Source: Zymoseptoria tritici IPO323 (Eukaryota > Ascomycota > Dothideomycetes > Mycosphaerellales > Mycosphaerellaceae). Taken from it: a stretch of DNA of 64,000 nucleotides. How positions within the stretch are numbered: position 1 is the stretch's first letter; each line of letters begins with the position of its first letter. This document shows positions 10,566 to 20,879 of this stretch, piece by piece. Position numbers and translations under genes: made by a program. Below the pieces are notes generated by a model. It ran no database searches, was not told the DNA's origin, and saw nothing but the letters and a program-made list of their open reading frames with translations. The DNA lies in assembly GCF_000219625.1 (NCBI RefSeq), contig NC_018216.1, forward strand, positions 1,426,001 to 1,490,000, read 5' to 3'.

Positions 10566-11572
10566 CTACCCAACGGTCGACCTGATCAACTCACCCATCA
10601 CCGGTACCGGTCCAAGCACCACCTCTCCATCACCCGGCCCTTCCTCTCCCAACCTCATCTCTTCCGAATAATCGCACCACTCCCCCGGTGCATGCACGTG
10701 CCAATCGCACCCCAAAACCCTCCGCCACATCCGATCGCTCACTCGAATCCTCTTGCCCTCGTTACCGAGAGCGTCGATGAAGTCCATCAAATCCATCCAG
10801 TTGTCCGACTTGCCTCCTACAAGCGCACCCCACAAGGCATGGCGGTGATACTCCGGGATCCACATGGCTCTCACGAGGTCGACCAGCAAACATCGCAGCG
10901 CGGAACCCGGTGGTGTCGCCGACCAGATTCGGTATATTGTTTGCCGATCCGGTAGCTCTTGGGAATACTTCACACGGTTGGCGAAGAGGTCGATCGCGGC
11001 GTTTTGAATGGCGGGCATTTCTCGATGGAATGCGAAAAGGTAAATGCTGACAATTTCTTCGAAGGGAATGGCGGGTCCTTCGGGAAGGTGTTGTAGTGCA
11101 GGCGGGAAGTTGAACCAGTTGTGGTGTTCGAAGTAGTGCTTGATGTGGCCGAAGACGGAGGGGGAGTCGCGCATGAGGTCGATCGGCATGGGCATGAGGG
11201 ATGTAGAGAAGGAATGGTCGAAGACGTCGGTGTAGGTCTGGATGGTGGACATGGGGATCTCATATTTGGCGCCGTCGCGGCAGTTCTTGCCTAGGAAGAA
11301 GGTGACGAGGCGGCGTCTGTCTTTGGCTTCTCTGCAGGAGTCATGCGTTAGCAGGTATTATGGAGATGGCATTGAAGTGGTCTGTGGGAAGAGGGATCGC
11401 GATCGACTGACTGCAACGGCGGGCACCAGGTGGTGGCCACAGGCGTGGTGCGTTGGATTTTGCAGGGCTTGACGTTATCGACGTCCATCTCAACGACCAT
11501 TGGCGAGTCATGCAGACTCTTGTCGGCAGGTGATTCCAAAGTCAGTGGCTCCGTCGAAGAAGGCTCAGACAT
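10566..11572 (-). CDS. BTB/POZ-like protein
   Basis: Exons on the minus strand, 11572-11412 and 11331-10566, give 308 aa; the intron is 80 bp with donor GTCAGT and a GCTAAC branch site. After a 50-residue Ser/Pro/Asp-rich leader comes a region reading VTFFLGKNCRDGAKYEIP, then FEEIVSIYLFAFHREMPAIQ. The later segment ATPPGSALRCLLVDLVRAMW matches the block that follows the BTB fold in many fungal BTB proteins (ENTxPGSPLRRLLVD). Such proteins often serve as protein-interaction adaptors, some for Cullin-3 ligases; a role here is inferred. It converges with the AIM9-like gene, with 374 bp between stop codons. Two further BTB genes lie at 32-34 kb. Confidence 0.65.
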
Positions 11573-12004
11573 GCTGAAACTGTTCTGAAGCTCCCTTGTC
11601 GACGGTCAATGATGAATGTGCGCGCTTGCGATGTTTCCGGTGCAATAGCTGACGAGCTGAAGCGGCAGGAGGCAGAACAAGATCTTGATGAAGCGTCAAT
11701 TGGTGTAGTCGTTGTGGATAAGAAGAAGATGCAAAGCGAAACAGGACGAGTGAATGAAAGGCGAACGCTCGTAGGCCGAATCCATTAATTTAAGTGGGGA
11801 TACCAGAGCAGTCAAGTGAATGAGAAATGCCTCCTGAGCACTTCCAACATGTCACCCGCTAATGGACTACTGATTTGGCATCTTTCATACCATCAGAAGC
11901 AGCTTCTAAACTGTACAACATCATCTATTCATATCGACGGAATTTCATCTATACAACTTTTAGCATGCCCTCAAGTCTTGGCCTCATGCCCACTCGGTTC
12001 TCAC

Positions 12005-13714
12005 TTAGCTCAAATGCTTCGCCAACACCTCCTCAGTCGCAATGACCAAATCTTCAAACACTTGCCGCACGTACTTCTCCTCTGCCAGTGGGTTCGCCGA
12101 TACCACTCGGATAGCATACACACCACCAACGACGGTCGAAGTCAGAAAGAACTCTTTCCTCTGGTCGATCAACGTGAACACCTCCTTCGTCACATCATTC
12201 GCAGCTTTCAAGATCGGATCGTCAACTTGCGGCTCGACCGGCTTGTCGGTGTCGTGATCTGGTCGCGGGTCGACTCCGCCACTTGATGTGCGGGAGAGCT
12301 GAAGGTTCCGCCACATTGATGGGTTGACAGTGAGTACAGTGAGCGCAAAGTCGGGAGGCGCGAGGATACTGAAGAGATCCCTCCGTGAGACTACGAGCTC
12401 AGCGAACAGGTGACCCAGACGGATGTGATGGCGGATGTGCTCTTGCAAACCTTGCACGCCCCAGGTCCGGATGACGAACCACATCTTGAGTGCGCGGAAA
12501 CGGCGGCCGAGAGGGATTTGCCAGTCGCGGTAGTCGGTCACTAGGCCGCCGTCTGTGAAGTCGTTCTTGAGGTATGCGGGTGTGATTGACAACGTGTCAG
12601 TGAGATCTCGTCGCTTCTGGATGAACAAGCAAGAAGCATCGAAGTTTGTCAAAAGCCACTTGTGCATGTTGAAATTGAACGAGTCAACGAACGACATCTG
12701 GCGAGAGAGGTGTTGGTACTCTGGCAGGATCAGGGCTGCTCCGGACCACGCAGCATCGCAATGAATCCAAATATCAGGATAATCTCGCGCTACCTCAGCG
12801 ATGGACTCAAAGTCATCGACGGCACAAGTCGGAGTCGCACCGATTGAGGCAGTGAGGTAGCAAGGGTGGAGACCCTTGGCTTTTAGCTCTTCGATCTTTT
12901 GACGGAGGTCTCGGCCTTTGAGGGCGTATGCATCCTGGTGCCGAGTTGGAATGCTGCGGAAGCGAGTACCCGCGATGTTCGAAGCTTTCTGCGTCGAAGA
13001 GTGCGTCTGATCGGAAGCAAGACACACCAGTTTTGACCGCAGCTCGGCGGAGCGATCTTCGATTGCTTCAGGATCTGTCAAACCCTCGCGTGCGATCTGT
13101 CTTCGGACATAGCGCTCTCGTGCGGCGACCACGACTGTGACAATAGCTTCTGAAGCGGAGCCTTGAATGACACCGCCGCCCGTACCCTTTGAGTGGAAGC
13201 CGTCCGGGAGGGCCAGGGTTTGTGCCATCCAGTCCATAACAATCGTCTCAAGCTCCGTCACGGCTGGCGAACAGATCCAATTGAATGCCGGAGCTGTCAA
13301 TGCTGCACTCCACATTTCACCCAAGATCCCTGGATATGTACTGCTCGCGGCGAAGAAAGCCATAAATTTGGGGCTTTGCCAATGCGTGATGCCGGGCATG
13401 ATGGTGCGTTCGATATCCTTTTCGATATCCTGCCATGACTCGCCCTGTTCCGGAGGAGACGTCGGAAGGAGCTTTTGTAGATAGCCTGGTGCTACTTCAG
13501 ACACGACTTTCCGGTCCGCGAGAGTTGAGTAGTATTGTTCAATGTCATTGATCACGGACGTTGCGGCATGTTGAAATTGCTGGCCGGTCATGCCCAAAGG
13601 AGGGACCACTCGCTGATCTAGCTTTTCGGTGCCAGGCTTTGCATCGCCATTGGTGAATGATGAAGGCTCCATGATTGTTATTGGTGATATGAATGGAGGG
13701 AGAAAAGTTCCCAA
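12005..13714 (-). CDS. Aromatic-L-amino-acid decarboxylase (group II, PLP-dependent)
   Basis: A single exon of 569 aa. It is a full-length PLP-dependent decarboxylase of the DOPA/tryptophan/tyrosine type. It carries the cofactor-stacking His in SDQTHSS (residue 238), the Asp of IHCDAAWSGAA (residue 320, pairs with the pyridine nitrogen) and the Schiff-base Lys in NFNMHKWLL (residue 352). The N-terminal swap region includes PGITHWQSPKFMAFF. It should convert an aromatic amino acid to its amine; which one cannot be read from sequence. The length is slightly above the usual 480-510 aa because of an N-terminal extension and a loop before VDDPILKAANDV. An alternative start is the Met at residue 15 (13672). 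Confidence 0.92.
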   Translation of the reverse strand: MGTFLPPFISPITIMEPSSFTNGDAKPGTEKLDQRVVPPLGMTGQQFQHAATSVINDIEQYYSTLADRKVVSEVAPGYLQKLLPTSPPEQGESWQDIEKDIERTIMPGITHWQSPKFMAFFAASSTYPGILGEMWSAALTAPAFNWICSPAVTELETIVMDWMAQTLALPDGFHSKGTGGGVIQGSASEAIVTVVVAARERYVRRQIAREGLTDPEAIEDRSAELRSKLVCLASDQTHSSTQKASNIAGTRFRSIPTRHQDAYALKGRDLRQKIEELKAKGLHPCYLTASIGATPTCAVDDFESIAEVARDYPDIWIHCDAAWSGAALILPEYQHLSRQMSFVDSFNFNMHKWLLTNFDASCLFIQKRRDLTDTLSITPAYLKNDFTDGGLVTDYRDWQIPLGRRFRALKMWFVIRTWGVQGLQEHIRHHIRLGHLFAELVVSRRDLFSILAPPDFALTVLTVNPSMWRNLQLSRTSSGGVDPRPDHDTDKPVEPQVDDPILKAANDVTKEVFTLIDQRKEFFLTSTVVGGVYAIRVVSANPLAEEKYVRQVFEDLVIATEEVLAKHLS

Positions 13715-13972
13715 AGGTGGAAGGTTGCACGAAGGTTAATGTGCCTAACCCTAAGGAATGACGGAAGCGGAACTACTTCGGGCGGAACGCTCGCCGCACA
13801 TTCTGGTTCCGCAGCGCAGTCGACCGGTGGTATAATTCTTGAACTGTCTAACTTATGATGTGTTCGTTCAATGAAGCAGGTCCTGGCAATCATGCATTGC
13901 TTTGACTCATCTGTTCGAAACAGGAAGACGCATAACAAAGCATTGATGACACGTCTGTAGCAAAGACTCAAG

Positions 13973-14971
13973 TCATCCCTTCAAGATATTCCTCCAACCA
14001 TCCCGTTTCCACAAGCCGGTCAACTTTCGTAGTCGCCCGGTGGATCGCAATGGGTATAGATCGGTGTGTGTGCTCCTGCGCCGTCGCTTATGCTGCCTCC
14101 CACTGCCGCCTTGTTCATCGAGACGTCGCCGTTTGGCCGATCGCAGTTCTCCGCCGTTGCCGTCTTCTTGGGCCTGACACTGAGGCTCCGAGGGCCGTAC
14201 GATGGTGATCAGACGGGTTTCCACGTTGTCGAAGAAATGTTTGACCTCTCCTGGTAAAGTATAATCTGCAACTGTGGTTGTAGACCGTCGAAGACTAGCC
14301 GCTGAGAGGCTCGAGGTCAGATGTACGCCGCGTAATGACTCCATTACTCGCCGGACGATCAGGCGGTTGGTCTGTCGTTCAGTTTCGGGCATGGCAGGTG
14401 CTGGCGCATCCTTCCATCCTTCCATCGAATCTTCTGGTTCGCGCAGCGAGACAAGCGCTTCGCGCAATTCCGTCGATACTTCAGCCAGCTGGCTGTCGAG
14501 ATCTGGCATTGTTGTGCTCCGCAGCTGACTATCTCCATCATGACTAGTTGACGGAGGCTGCTGTGCTGGCGAACCCGGCTGCGACATTGTTTGCCCCGAT
14601 GTCTCGGAAGCAAGGTCGCGACTTACATCCTCGCGTAATCCGTGGAGGGTCGCCAGAGGAGCTCCGCACGAGGGACTGGTTGATATAAACCCACCTGCTC
14701 CTGCACCTGCTGGGACACGAAATCCCGGCATTCGCTCCTCTGTCTCCTCCATGAAGTTCGACTCTCCTGACAATCTCCGCCTCTTGACGCCTCGCCGCGA
14801 TGATAAGCTTCCATGTGCCCGACGCTTCAGCCCTTCAGTGCGCTGTGGAGAATCATCTTCGGAAACAGCAGGTGCTAATTGCGTTGTGTCTTCGCGCGCG
14901 GATCCAGGACCAAGTAATGCGCTTCCCACCTCCTCCTTCTTCTGTACATTTTTGGACTCTGCTGCGCCCAT
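13973..14971 (-). CDS. Hypothetical protein with N-myristoylation motif and basic clusters
   Basis: A single exon of 332 aa that I do not recognise. It starts MGAAES, which fits the N-myristoylation consensus (Gly2, Ser6). Basic clusters at SRRGVKRRRLSG and KRRRLDEQ...QHKRRRR look like nuclear localisation signals. The middle is disordered (Ser, Pro, Gln, Glu). A possible short helical region reads LDSQLAEVSTELREALVSL, and another segment is ADYTLPGEVKHFFDNVETR. Similar architecture (myristoyl start plus basic regions) occurs in small fungal proteins of unknown function. The frame is long and codon use looks normal for the window, so I treat it as a real gene, but no function can be given. 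Confidence 0.6.
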   Translation of the reverse strand: MGAAESKNVQKKEEVGSALLGPGSAREDTTQLAPAVSEDDSPQRTEGLKRRAHGSLSSRRGVKRRRLSGESNFMEETEERMPGFRVPAGAGAGGFISTSPSCGAPLATLHGLREDVSRDLASETSGQTMSQPGSPAQQPPSTSHDGDSQLRSTTMPDLDSQLAEVSTELREALVSLREPEDSMEGWKDAPAPAMPETERQTNRLIVRRVMESLRGVHLTSSLSAASLRRSTTTVADYTLPGEVKHFFDNVETRLITIVRPSEPQCQAQEDGNGGELRSAKRRRLDEQGGSGRQHKRRRRSTHTDLYPLRSTGRLRKLTGLWKRDGWRNILKG

Positions 14972-15999
14972 ATTCGGTGAAGTGGTTGTACCCGATGGCT
15001 GTTATTACTGAGAACCGGAAATGGGAAGTCGCAATAGAGCCGGCTCCCGTGTCGACCCATTTGAGCTTGCGAGTACCTTATGGAAGAATGGCGAGGAAGT
15101 GCTGAGACGCGATGTCTCATGTCAAGTGAGTGGTCTCGGATCGCTTTGTTGGCAAGTCACCATTGCAGTGGGTGACGTTCAGTCCGAGAAGCTGTTCTGT
15201 GTCGCGTTACCCTCGTCTCGCTCACTCGTGCGCGAAAACATACATGGGGAAAAAACCAGTCCCCAGACAGATCCTAGACAGCAGCGGCAGGACTAGCATG
15301 ATTAGTTCGCATCGATTGCCGCGTTCTCCTATGACCCTGGTATGTGAGACATGTGAGCATTTGTGAGCATTCATTCCAACACTTGTTCTCTCCTTCAGCA
15401 TGAGCACGATATTGCGGTCACGTTCTCGTGCTGCAGGATGCGTATCGTTATCATGCGAGGAAACACCTTGCTGGTCATCGTCGCCGTGTCAGAGCCGCGA
15501 GACCTCATTTGATTCGGCTCATGTGACGGCCACCTGAGCCTCATCAAACGCGTTGAAGCAGTCATTGTAGGTGGCATCGTGACAGTCGATGGCATGGATA
15601 TGCTTGGTCGAAATCATAACGCGGCACGTGGGGTCGAGGTTGGGCAAAGAAGGGTCGTATTGGCAGGGTTTCCATCCGAAAAGGAGCACAGGAGAGACCT
15701 CGAAAAATCCTAGCGCCGGGGAAAGAATCCAGCCCTGCCGAAAGATTCGCGTCCAGCACAGCAGTGGGGTGGACAAGTGGTCAGTGGTCTTCGCGCGTTT
15801 AGTTACTCCTAAGTTTTCCGTGATCTTCCCATTGACGAACAACAACTCCAAGGACACCGCGAAATACTCAGACCGCTACCAGCTCGACCTTGTACTCCAT
15901 CGCAAGGCCTCTTATACTCTCGTTCCAAGACACTCGACCCCTCCCCACGACCTCGAGAATCTCCCGCAGCTTCCACTACCCCCACGACCACCACCCAGC
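14972..15999. other. Intergenic region upstream of MPG1
   Basis: No supported gene in this roughly 1-kb gap. The last 130 bases before 16000 are C/A/T-rich with TC runs, typical of the promoter and leader of a highly expressed fungal gene. Confidence 0.5.
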
Positions 16000-17218
16000 A
16001 TGAAGGGTACGTATACGATCGCCAATGCGGCGCGCAATGTCAATATCAATGTCAATGGCTCACGACAAGCACAGCTCTCATTCTCGTCGGCGGCTTCGGC
16101 ACGCGTCTTCGCCCGCTCACCCTCACGCTCCCCAAGCCCTTGGTCGAGTTCGGAAACCGTCCCATGATCCTCCACCAGATCGAGGCACTCGCCGCCGCCG
16201 GCGTGACCGACATTGTCCTCGCCGTGAACTACCGACCCGAGATGATGACCGCTGCGCTCAAGAAGTACGAGGAGATCTTTAATGTCAAAATTACATACTC
16301 AGTGGAGACAGAGCCACTCGGCACGGCTGGTCCGCTGAAGCTCGCGGAGAAGATTCTGGGCAAAGACGACTCGCCTTTCTTCGTGCTGAACTCGGATGTC
16401 ATCTGTGACTTCCCCTTCCAAGAGCTCGTCAAGTTCCACAACGCGCACGGTCAAGAGGGTACGATCGTCGTGACCAAGGTCGAGGAGCCGTCAAAGTACG
16501 GTGTGGTCGTGCACAAGCCGGATCACCCATCGCGCATTGACCGATTCGTCGAGAAGCCAATCGAGTTCGTCGGCAACCGCATCAACGCTGGTATCTACAT
16601 CCTCAACCCATCAGTCTTGAGCCGTATTGAGCTACGCCCGACTTCGATCGAGCAGGAGACTTTCCCAGCCATTGTCAAGGACGGTCAACTCCATTCTTTC
16701 GACTTGGAGGGTTTCTGGATGGATGTCGGTCAGCCCAAGGATTTCCTCAGCGGTACTTGCCTGTATCTTTCCTCCCTCACGAAAAAGGGCAGCAAACTCC
16801 TCACCCCAACCAGCGAATCGTACGTCAACGGCGGCAATGTCATGATTGATCCATCGGCGACGATCGGCCAGAACTGCAAGATCGGACCAAATGTCACCAT
16901 CGGACCTAATGTCGTTGTTGGTGATGGCGTTCGTCTCCAAAGATGTGTGCTCCTGGCGGGCAGCAAGGTGAAGGAGCACGCCTGGATCAAGAGCACGATT
17001 GTTGGATGGAACAGCACAGTCGGTCGATGGGCACGAATGGAGAACGTGTCGGTGCTCGGTGACGATGTGACGATTGGCGACGAGATCTACTGCAACGGTG
17101 CTTCGGTGCTTCCTCACAAGAGCATCAAGGCCAACGTCGACAGTAAGTACCCTGGCTTTGATCATGTAAGAAGCGAGACGCTAACACACAGTCTGCAGCT
17201 CCGGCGATTATCATGTAA
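16000..17218 (+). CDS. mpg1: Mannose-1-phosphate guanylyltransferase (GDP-mannose pyrophosphorylase)
   Basis: Exons 16000-16006, 16075-17142 and 17199-17218 give 364 aa, the standard length for fungal MPG1/PSA1/SRB1. It forms GDP-mannose from mannose-1-phosphate and GTP in the cytosol, supplying glycosylation, GPI anchors and cell-wall mannan. The first exon holds only two codons plus one base, and the last only the end of the protein (..PAIIM). Both were recognised from the fixed ends of the family. Motifs seen: [15 protein letters not shown] (nucleotide-binding signature), [22 protein letters not shown], and C-terminal left-handed beta-helix hexapeptides ([20 protein letters not shown]). 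Nothing is missing. A 7-base first coding exon is unusual but conserved in many filamentous fungi. Confidence 0.97.
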
Positions 17219-17901
17219 TTTCTTGACGATATTTCAATCCTCCGCGCACGACATCCTCATCTTGGCTCGGCACTCTCGCATGGAGGATCAGCCACTCGAA
17301 TCTCATCTCACCACTTTGGGCCACAAGGCGTCCGGGAAGGCAATCAAAAAGCAGTGATGACGGCGTAAACACAAAAACAGGTATACACTGGGCAAGGCCA
17401 CGGCGTTCATGGCGTAATAAGCAGCCGCCTGTCAGGCTGTCACTACTGTACTTGCTTCGTAGTACTAGTGTTTGTCCCGTGATCCCAAGCGATAATTCGG
17501 CATTGAGAAGTGGTGGTGTAGCGGAAGCCAATCACCATTTTATCTAGCCGTACGAGATCAATTCGCGTGCCAATTGGAAATTGAGGTCGCTACTGTTTGT
17601 TCTTGCAATGTAGATTTGTTCGAGTTTCGGTGCTACAGTACGGTGCTATTGCCCGTTTGGTCGTTGCGGATCTTTCATTGTCACATGCTGCCGAGTTCAA
17701 TTGCTCATTCACCACCTTTCCGCCGCCTTGCAAATGTCCCCCGTATTGAGCTGCAAGGGTGATGCTGGTGCGAACAATTCGGATTGATCCTTTCGGCTAC
17801 AAGCAGTGCGTGGGATCCATTTTCCGTACTCTGAGGCTTTCGGGAGGCTCGCCGATTGGGAGTGTATCTCATTCGTTCCGGCAGGAAAGTGGAGGCCGAT
17901 A
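17219..17901. other. Intergenic, 3' side of MPG1
   Basis: No gene supported. The CA and TG dinucleotides here are normal, so the RIP damage of the adjacent element does not extend into this flank. Confidence 0.55.
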
Positions 17902-17906
17902 GAATG
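17902..17906. repeat. Target-site duplication (left), GAATG
   Basis: GAATG directly precedes the left LTR and is repeated at 26164-26168 directly after the right LTR. The 5-bp size is typical of copia-type integrase. Confidence 0.9.
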
Positions 17907-18145
17907 TGTCAATTGAGTAGTGCAATGCAGGGGTGAACTTCAAGATTGAGAAAAACTATGTGTTTCTTGAGGTTATCGACCTAAAGACTATATAGACGCC
18001 GTGATTCCAAATACCCAAAAGGGGTTAGGGTCTTATCGCTAATATCCTATAATATTATATAGGACACTAACTACGTAATTAGGCTGTTAGAGTTAATATC
18101 CCTAGTCTTACCCTATTTTATAAAATTAACACTAATAGATCGATA
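17907..18145 (-). repeat. LTR (left; 3' LTR of the element)
   Basis: Starts TGTCAATTG and ends GATCGATA (RIP form of GATCGACA). It aligns base for base with 25925-26163. Its outer (left) half keeps CA/TG, whereas its inner end is converted to TA. Confidence 0.95.
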
Positions 18146-18165
18146 TACCCCCGAGATCCGTTTAT
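18146..18165 (-). other. Polypurine tract
   Basis: On the minus strand the motif CGGATCTCGGGGGTA abuts the LTR, the position where plus-strand DNA synthesis is primed in LTR elements. Two more copies occur at 20950-20964 and 20995-21009. Confidence 0.7.
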
Positions 18166-18181
18166 GTTATACTAAACGATC

Positions 18182-20554
18182 TTAATCCTCGCTCTCCTCG
18201 CTGTTAGAGTCGTCGTCCGGACCTTCGATTTCGGGGCCGGGTAGTAGAATGTTAATAAGCGCTAGGGCGGCGGCTTAACGACGGCGTTGAAGTTTAAGAG
18301 ATTCTAGCTCGAACTCGCCGGATCCGCTGGCTATAGCGTTAAAGACGGCGGCTCCTTAGCCTCTTCTACGTTAGTTCCCCGCTATCGCGGTTATAGCGTC
18401 CTCCTTAGCGTAGGCGTCTCTTATTATCCGGTCGGGAGTAGTAACGTTGCTCGATCGAGGTCCTTTAGGCAGAGGCAAGGGAGCGACCTTCCTAGCGTTA
18501 CGGTTTATCTTTCTAGTCTTCGATTGCTTAGACTTAGTATTAACGCCTATTACGTTTTCGTCTTCGTCCTTATCTTAGCGTTTACGTTTCGCGGGCTTCT
18601 CGACCTTAACGGCAACGGCCTTAGTAGGTTGCTTCTTTGCTAGTACCTTCCTCTTAGTCGGCTTAGGTACAGGTATAAGCTCCTTCTCCTCTTCGTCGGA
18701 AGAGTCGTTAATAGGCTAATTGCGTCGTAGGCGAGCTAGTAGTCCGGAGTAGTACGGAGTAAGGTAGTTTTTTAGATCGTTATCTCCTTTAGACTCTTCG
18801 TCGAAGGCGTCTAGGGCAGCCTAAGCGACCTATCTCCTCTTTTTACGTTCCTTAGAGGCCTTAGACTTACGATTATGTTCTTTTACTATCTAGCGTATAG
18901 TCTTAATATCTAGGATCCGGTTATTTCTAGTATCGGCTTTAGGCTTATTTAGGGTTTAGTCGTCCTAGGTCGGCGTAGCGTAGGCGCGAGTGTAGTTTTT
19001 TAACATCGTAGACGTAGCGATAGGGTCGATGCTTTTAATAATTTAATCCTTTCTTTCGCCTTTAAAGGTATAAAGGGCCTCTAGGTCCTTAAGAATCTAA
19101 AGAAGTCTAGGGTAGTAGATAGTAACTCTGCTCTTTATATCGTTATAGATGCGTTTAAGCTAAGTAAGAATGTCGATGTACAGGACGTTAATAATAAAGG
19201 GAGCTAATAGGTAAAGTTTTGCTAAAATTAGCGCCTTAAACTCCTTTATACGGTTAATTAAGTTATAGAGGGTAAGCAGGATAGACTTTAACTACCTCTT
19301 AGGCTTTAACTTGTTTTCCGTAGCGTCGCGTTAGAGTACTCCGTCTTCTCCTTTATTCTACCGGAACGCCTACTCCTTCGTTACACTAAAGTTAGTAAAC
19401 TACCTAAATTCTCTAGAGAAGTCGTCGAATGCATTTTAGTAAGTCTTAACGACCTTATTAGTAATTTTAGGTTATTTGTCTAGAAGAGTTGTAGGCCTCT
19501 TAGCACTCTACTACCTACTATTTGTGCGTAGGGTCTTAGGAGTGCGAGTTAATTTCTTCGTTAGGGTCTACTAAGGTTAGTTCTAACGACGTAAAGTCTC
19601 TATTACAAAGGTTCTACGTAAGGGGCCCTAGTTAAAGTTACCCTTTCTAGTCTTCTTCTTAGGGATAGGGTCGACTTCGGATCTATCCTACAACTCCTTC
19701 TTAACGTTAACGGCTTCGGACTCGGCTTCTTTAGCAGCTTTGCGTTATTTCTCTACCTTCTTCTCTACTTTTAGGATAGCCGCTTCTCTTACCTTTGCGT
19801 CCTAGTATGCTATTAGGTCCTCTTCGGTTGTATAACTATTTATTCTTAACTTTATTTCGTATAACTAAATAGCTTTAAGGTCCCTAGCTTACTAGGCCTA
19901 AAAGGCCTTATCTGATTGTCTAGTAACTAGATTAGCTTAATAAAGTATTATAGCGTAATTCTTAAACTCCTTTTTATCGAGGATAACTATTTCTTAAGGA
20001 GGAGCGTTGTCCTTATTTAGGACTTTAGCTCTAGCTGCTGTAGTATCCTCCTATATGTTCCCGTCGTTTAGGACTTGTGTGCTTTAATCTAGTATCTGCG
20101 CATTGCTTACTACGCGCTAATTAAGGTAGCGGTGTCGGAACATGTCGTCCTTATCGCTTAGTTAATCCTTAGCCGCTAACAACTCGCGGTTAACTACAGC
20201 TTTAGCTACTACGTCGATTACGTCTTCTTCCCTTAGATAAGGCTACGCACCTTACTAGTTGTCCTAAACTTTATCTTACGCACGAGCAGTTGCGGCCTTA
20301 GCGGTAACTTAACGTAGCTATTCTAGAGTAATTAGATTAGTAGGAGTGTCGACGCGCGCGTTCGGGTCGTTAGCGTCGATGCTAGACTAGTTGTCGCCTA
20401 TCGAGGAGGTAGTTTTCGAGTATTTTCTCGATTTCTTAGTTAATTTAGGGACGTTTTCGAGTATGTTAAAGTCTAGAAGTAGTACCTCGTTCTCGGGGTT
20501 AAGGTTGCGCCTATTTCTAGTATTTACTATCGTAATAGTGCTACTATGCAATAT
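18182..20554 (-). pseudogene. Extra frame (ORF3) of the copia element, RIP-degraded
   Basis: Reading leftward from an ATA at 20554 (a likely RIP-damaged ATG) to a TAA at 18182 gives 791 codons in one frame. It is interrupted only by TAG and TAA codons and by no TGA, the pattern RIP leaves in a once-open frame. The deduced protein is hydrophilic and lysine/glutamate-rich, with helical coiled-coil-like stretches (KVREAAILKVEKKVEK), a very basic zone (KPTKRKVLAKKQ) and an acidic end (GPDDDSNSEESED). No transmembrane helix, signal peptide or known domain was seen. Its place, between pol and the polypurine tract, is where env-like or extra frames sit in some LTR elements. It is not required for standard copia transposition, and the function is unknown. 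Internal stops make the exact start uncertain. Confidence 0.8.
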
Positions 20555-20579
20555 TAACACCTCTACTAATACAAAATAA
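20391..20579 (+). other. Chance open frame antisense to ORF3
   Basis: A 62-codon plus-strand frame is the only one in the damaged interior. It lies antisense to the start of ORF3, has no family match I recognise and arises from the local base bias. Listed so that it is not mistaken for a gene. Confidence 0.6.
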
Positions 20580-20879
20580 GGTAGTTAAAGAAAAGAAGAG
20601 AAAGTAGAAGTACAAACGGAAAAGATATAAGCTCTAAGAATAAGTACAGACTAGTGCTAAGGAATGCGTTACGGGTTTAGAAGTACGCGTAGTTCGGCAT
20701 ATAATAGCTATTTAGGCCTTTAGTAGCTGCTAATTTTAGTTTAGCGCAAAAAGTAAAGTGAATTTAGCTTTAAAAGGGTAATCCGGTTAATAGATCCCTA
20801 GATGTATACGTCCTAGACTACTTGTTAAGGTAGTAAACGTAATAATTTAAGTCCGCATGTAATGTGCATATAAGGCTAT

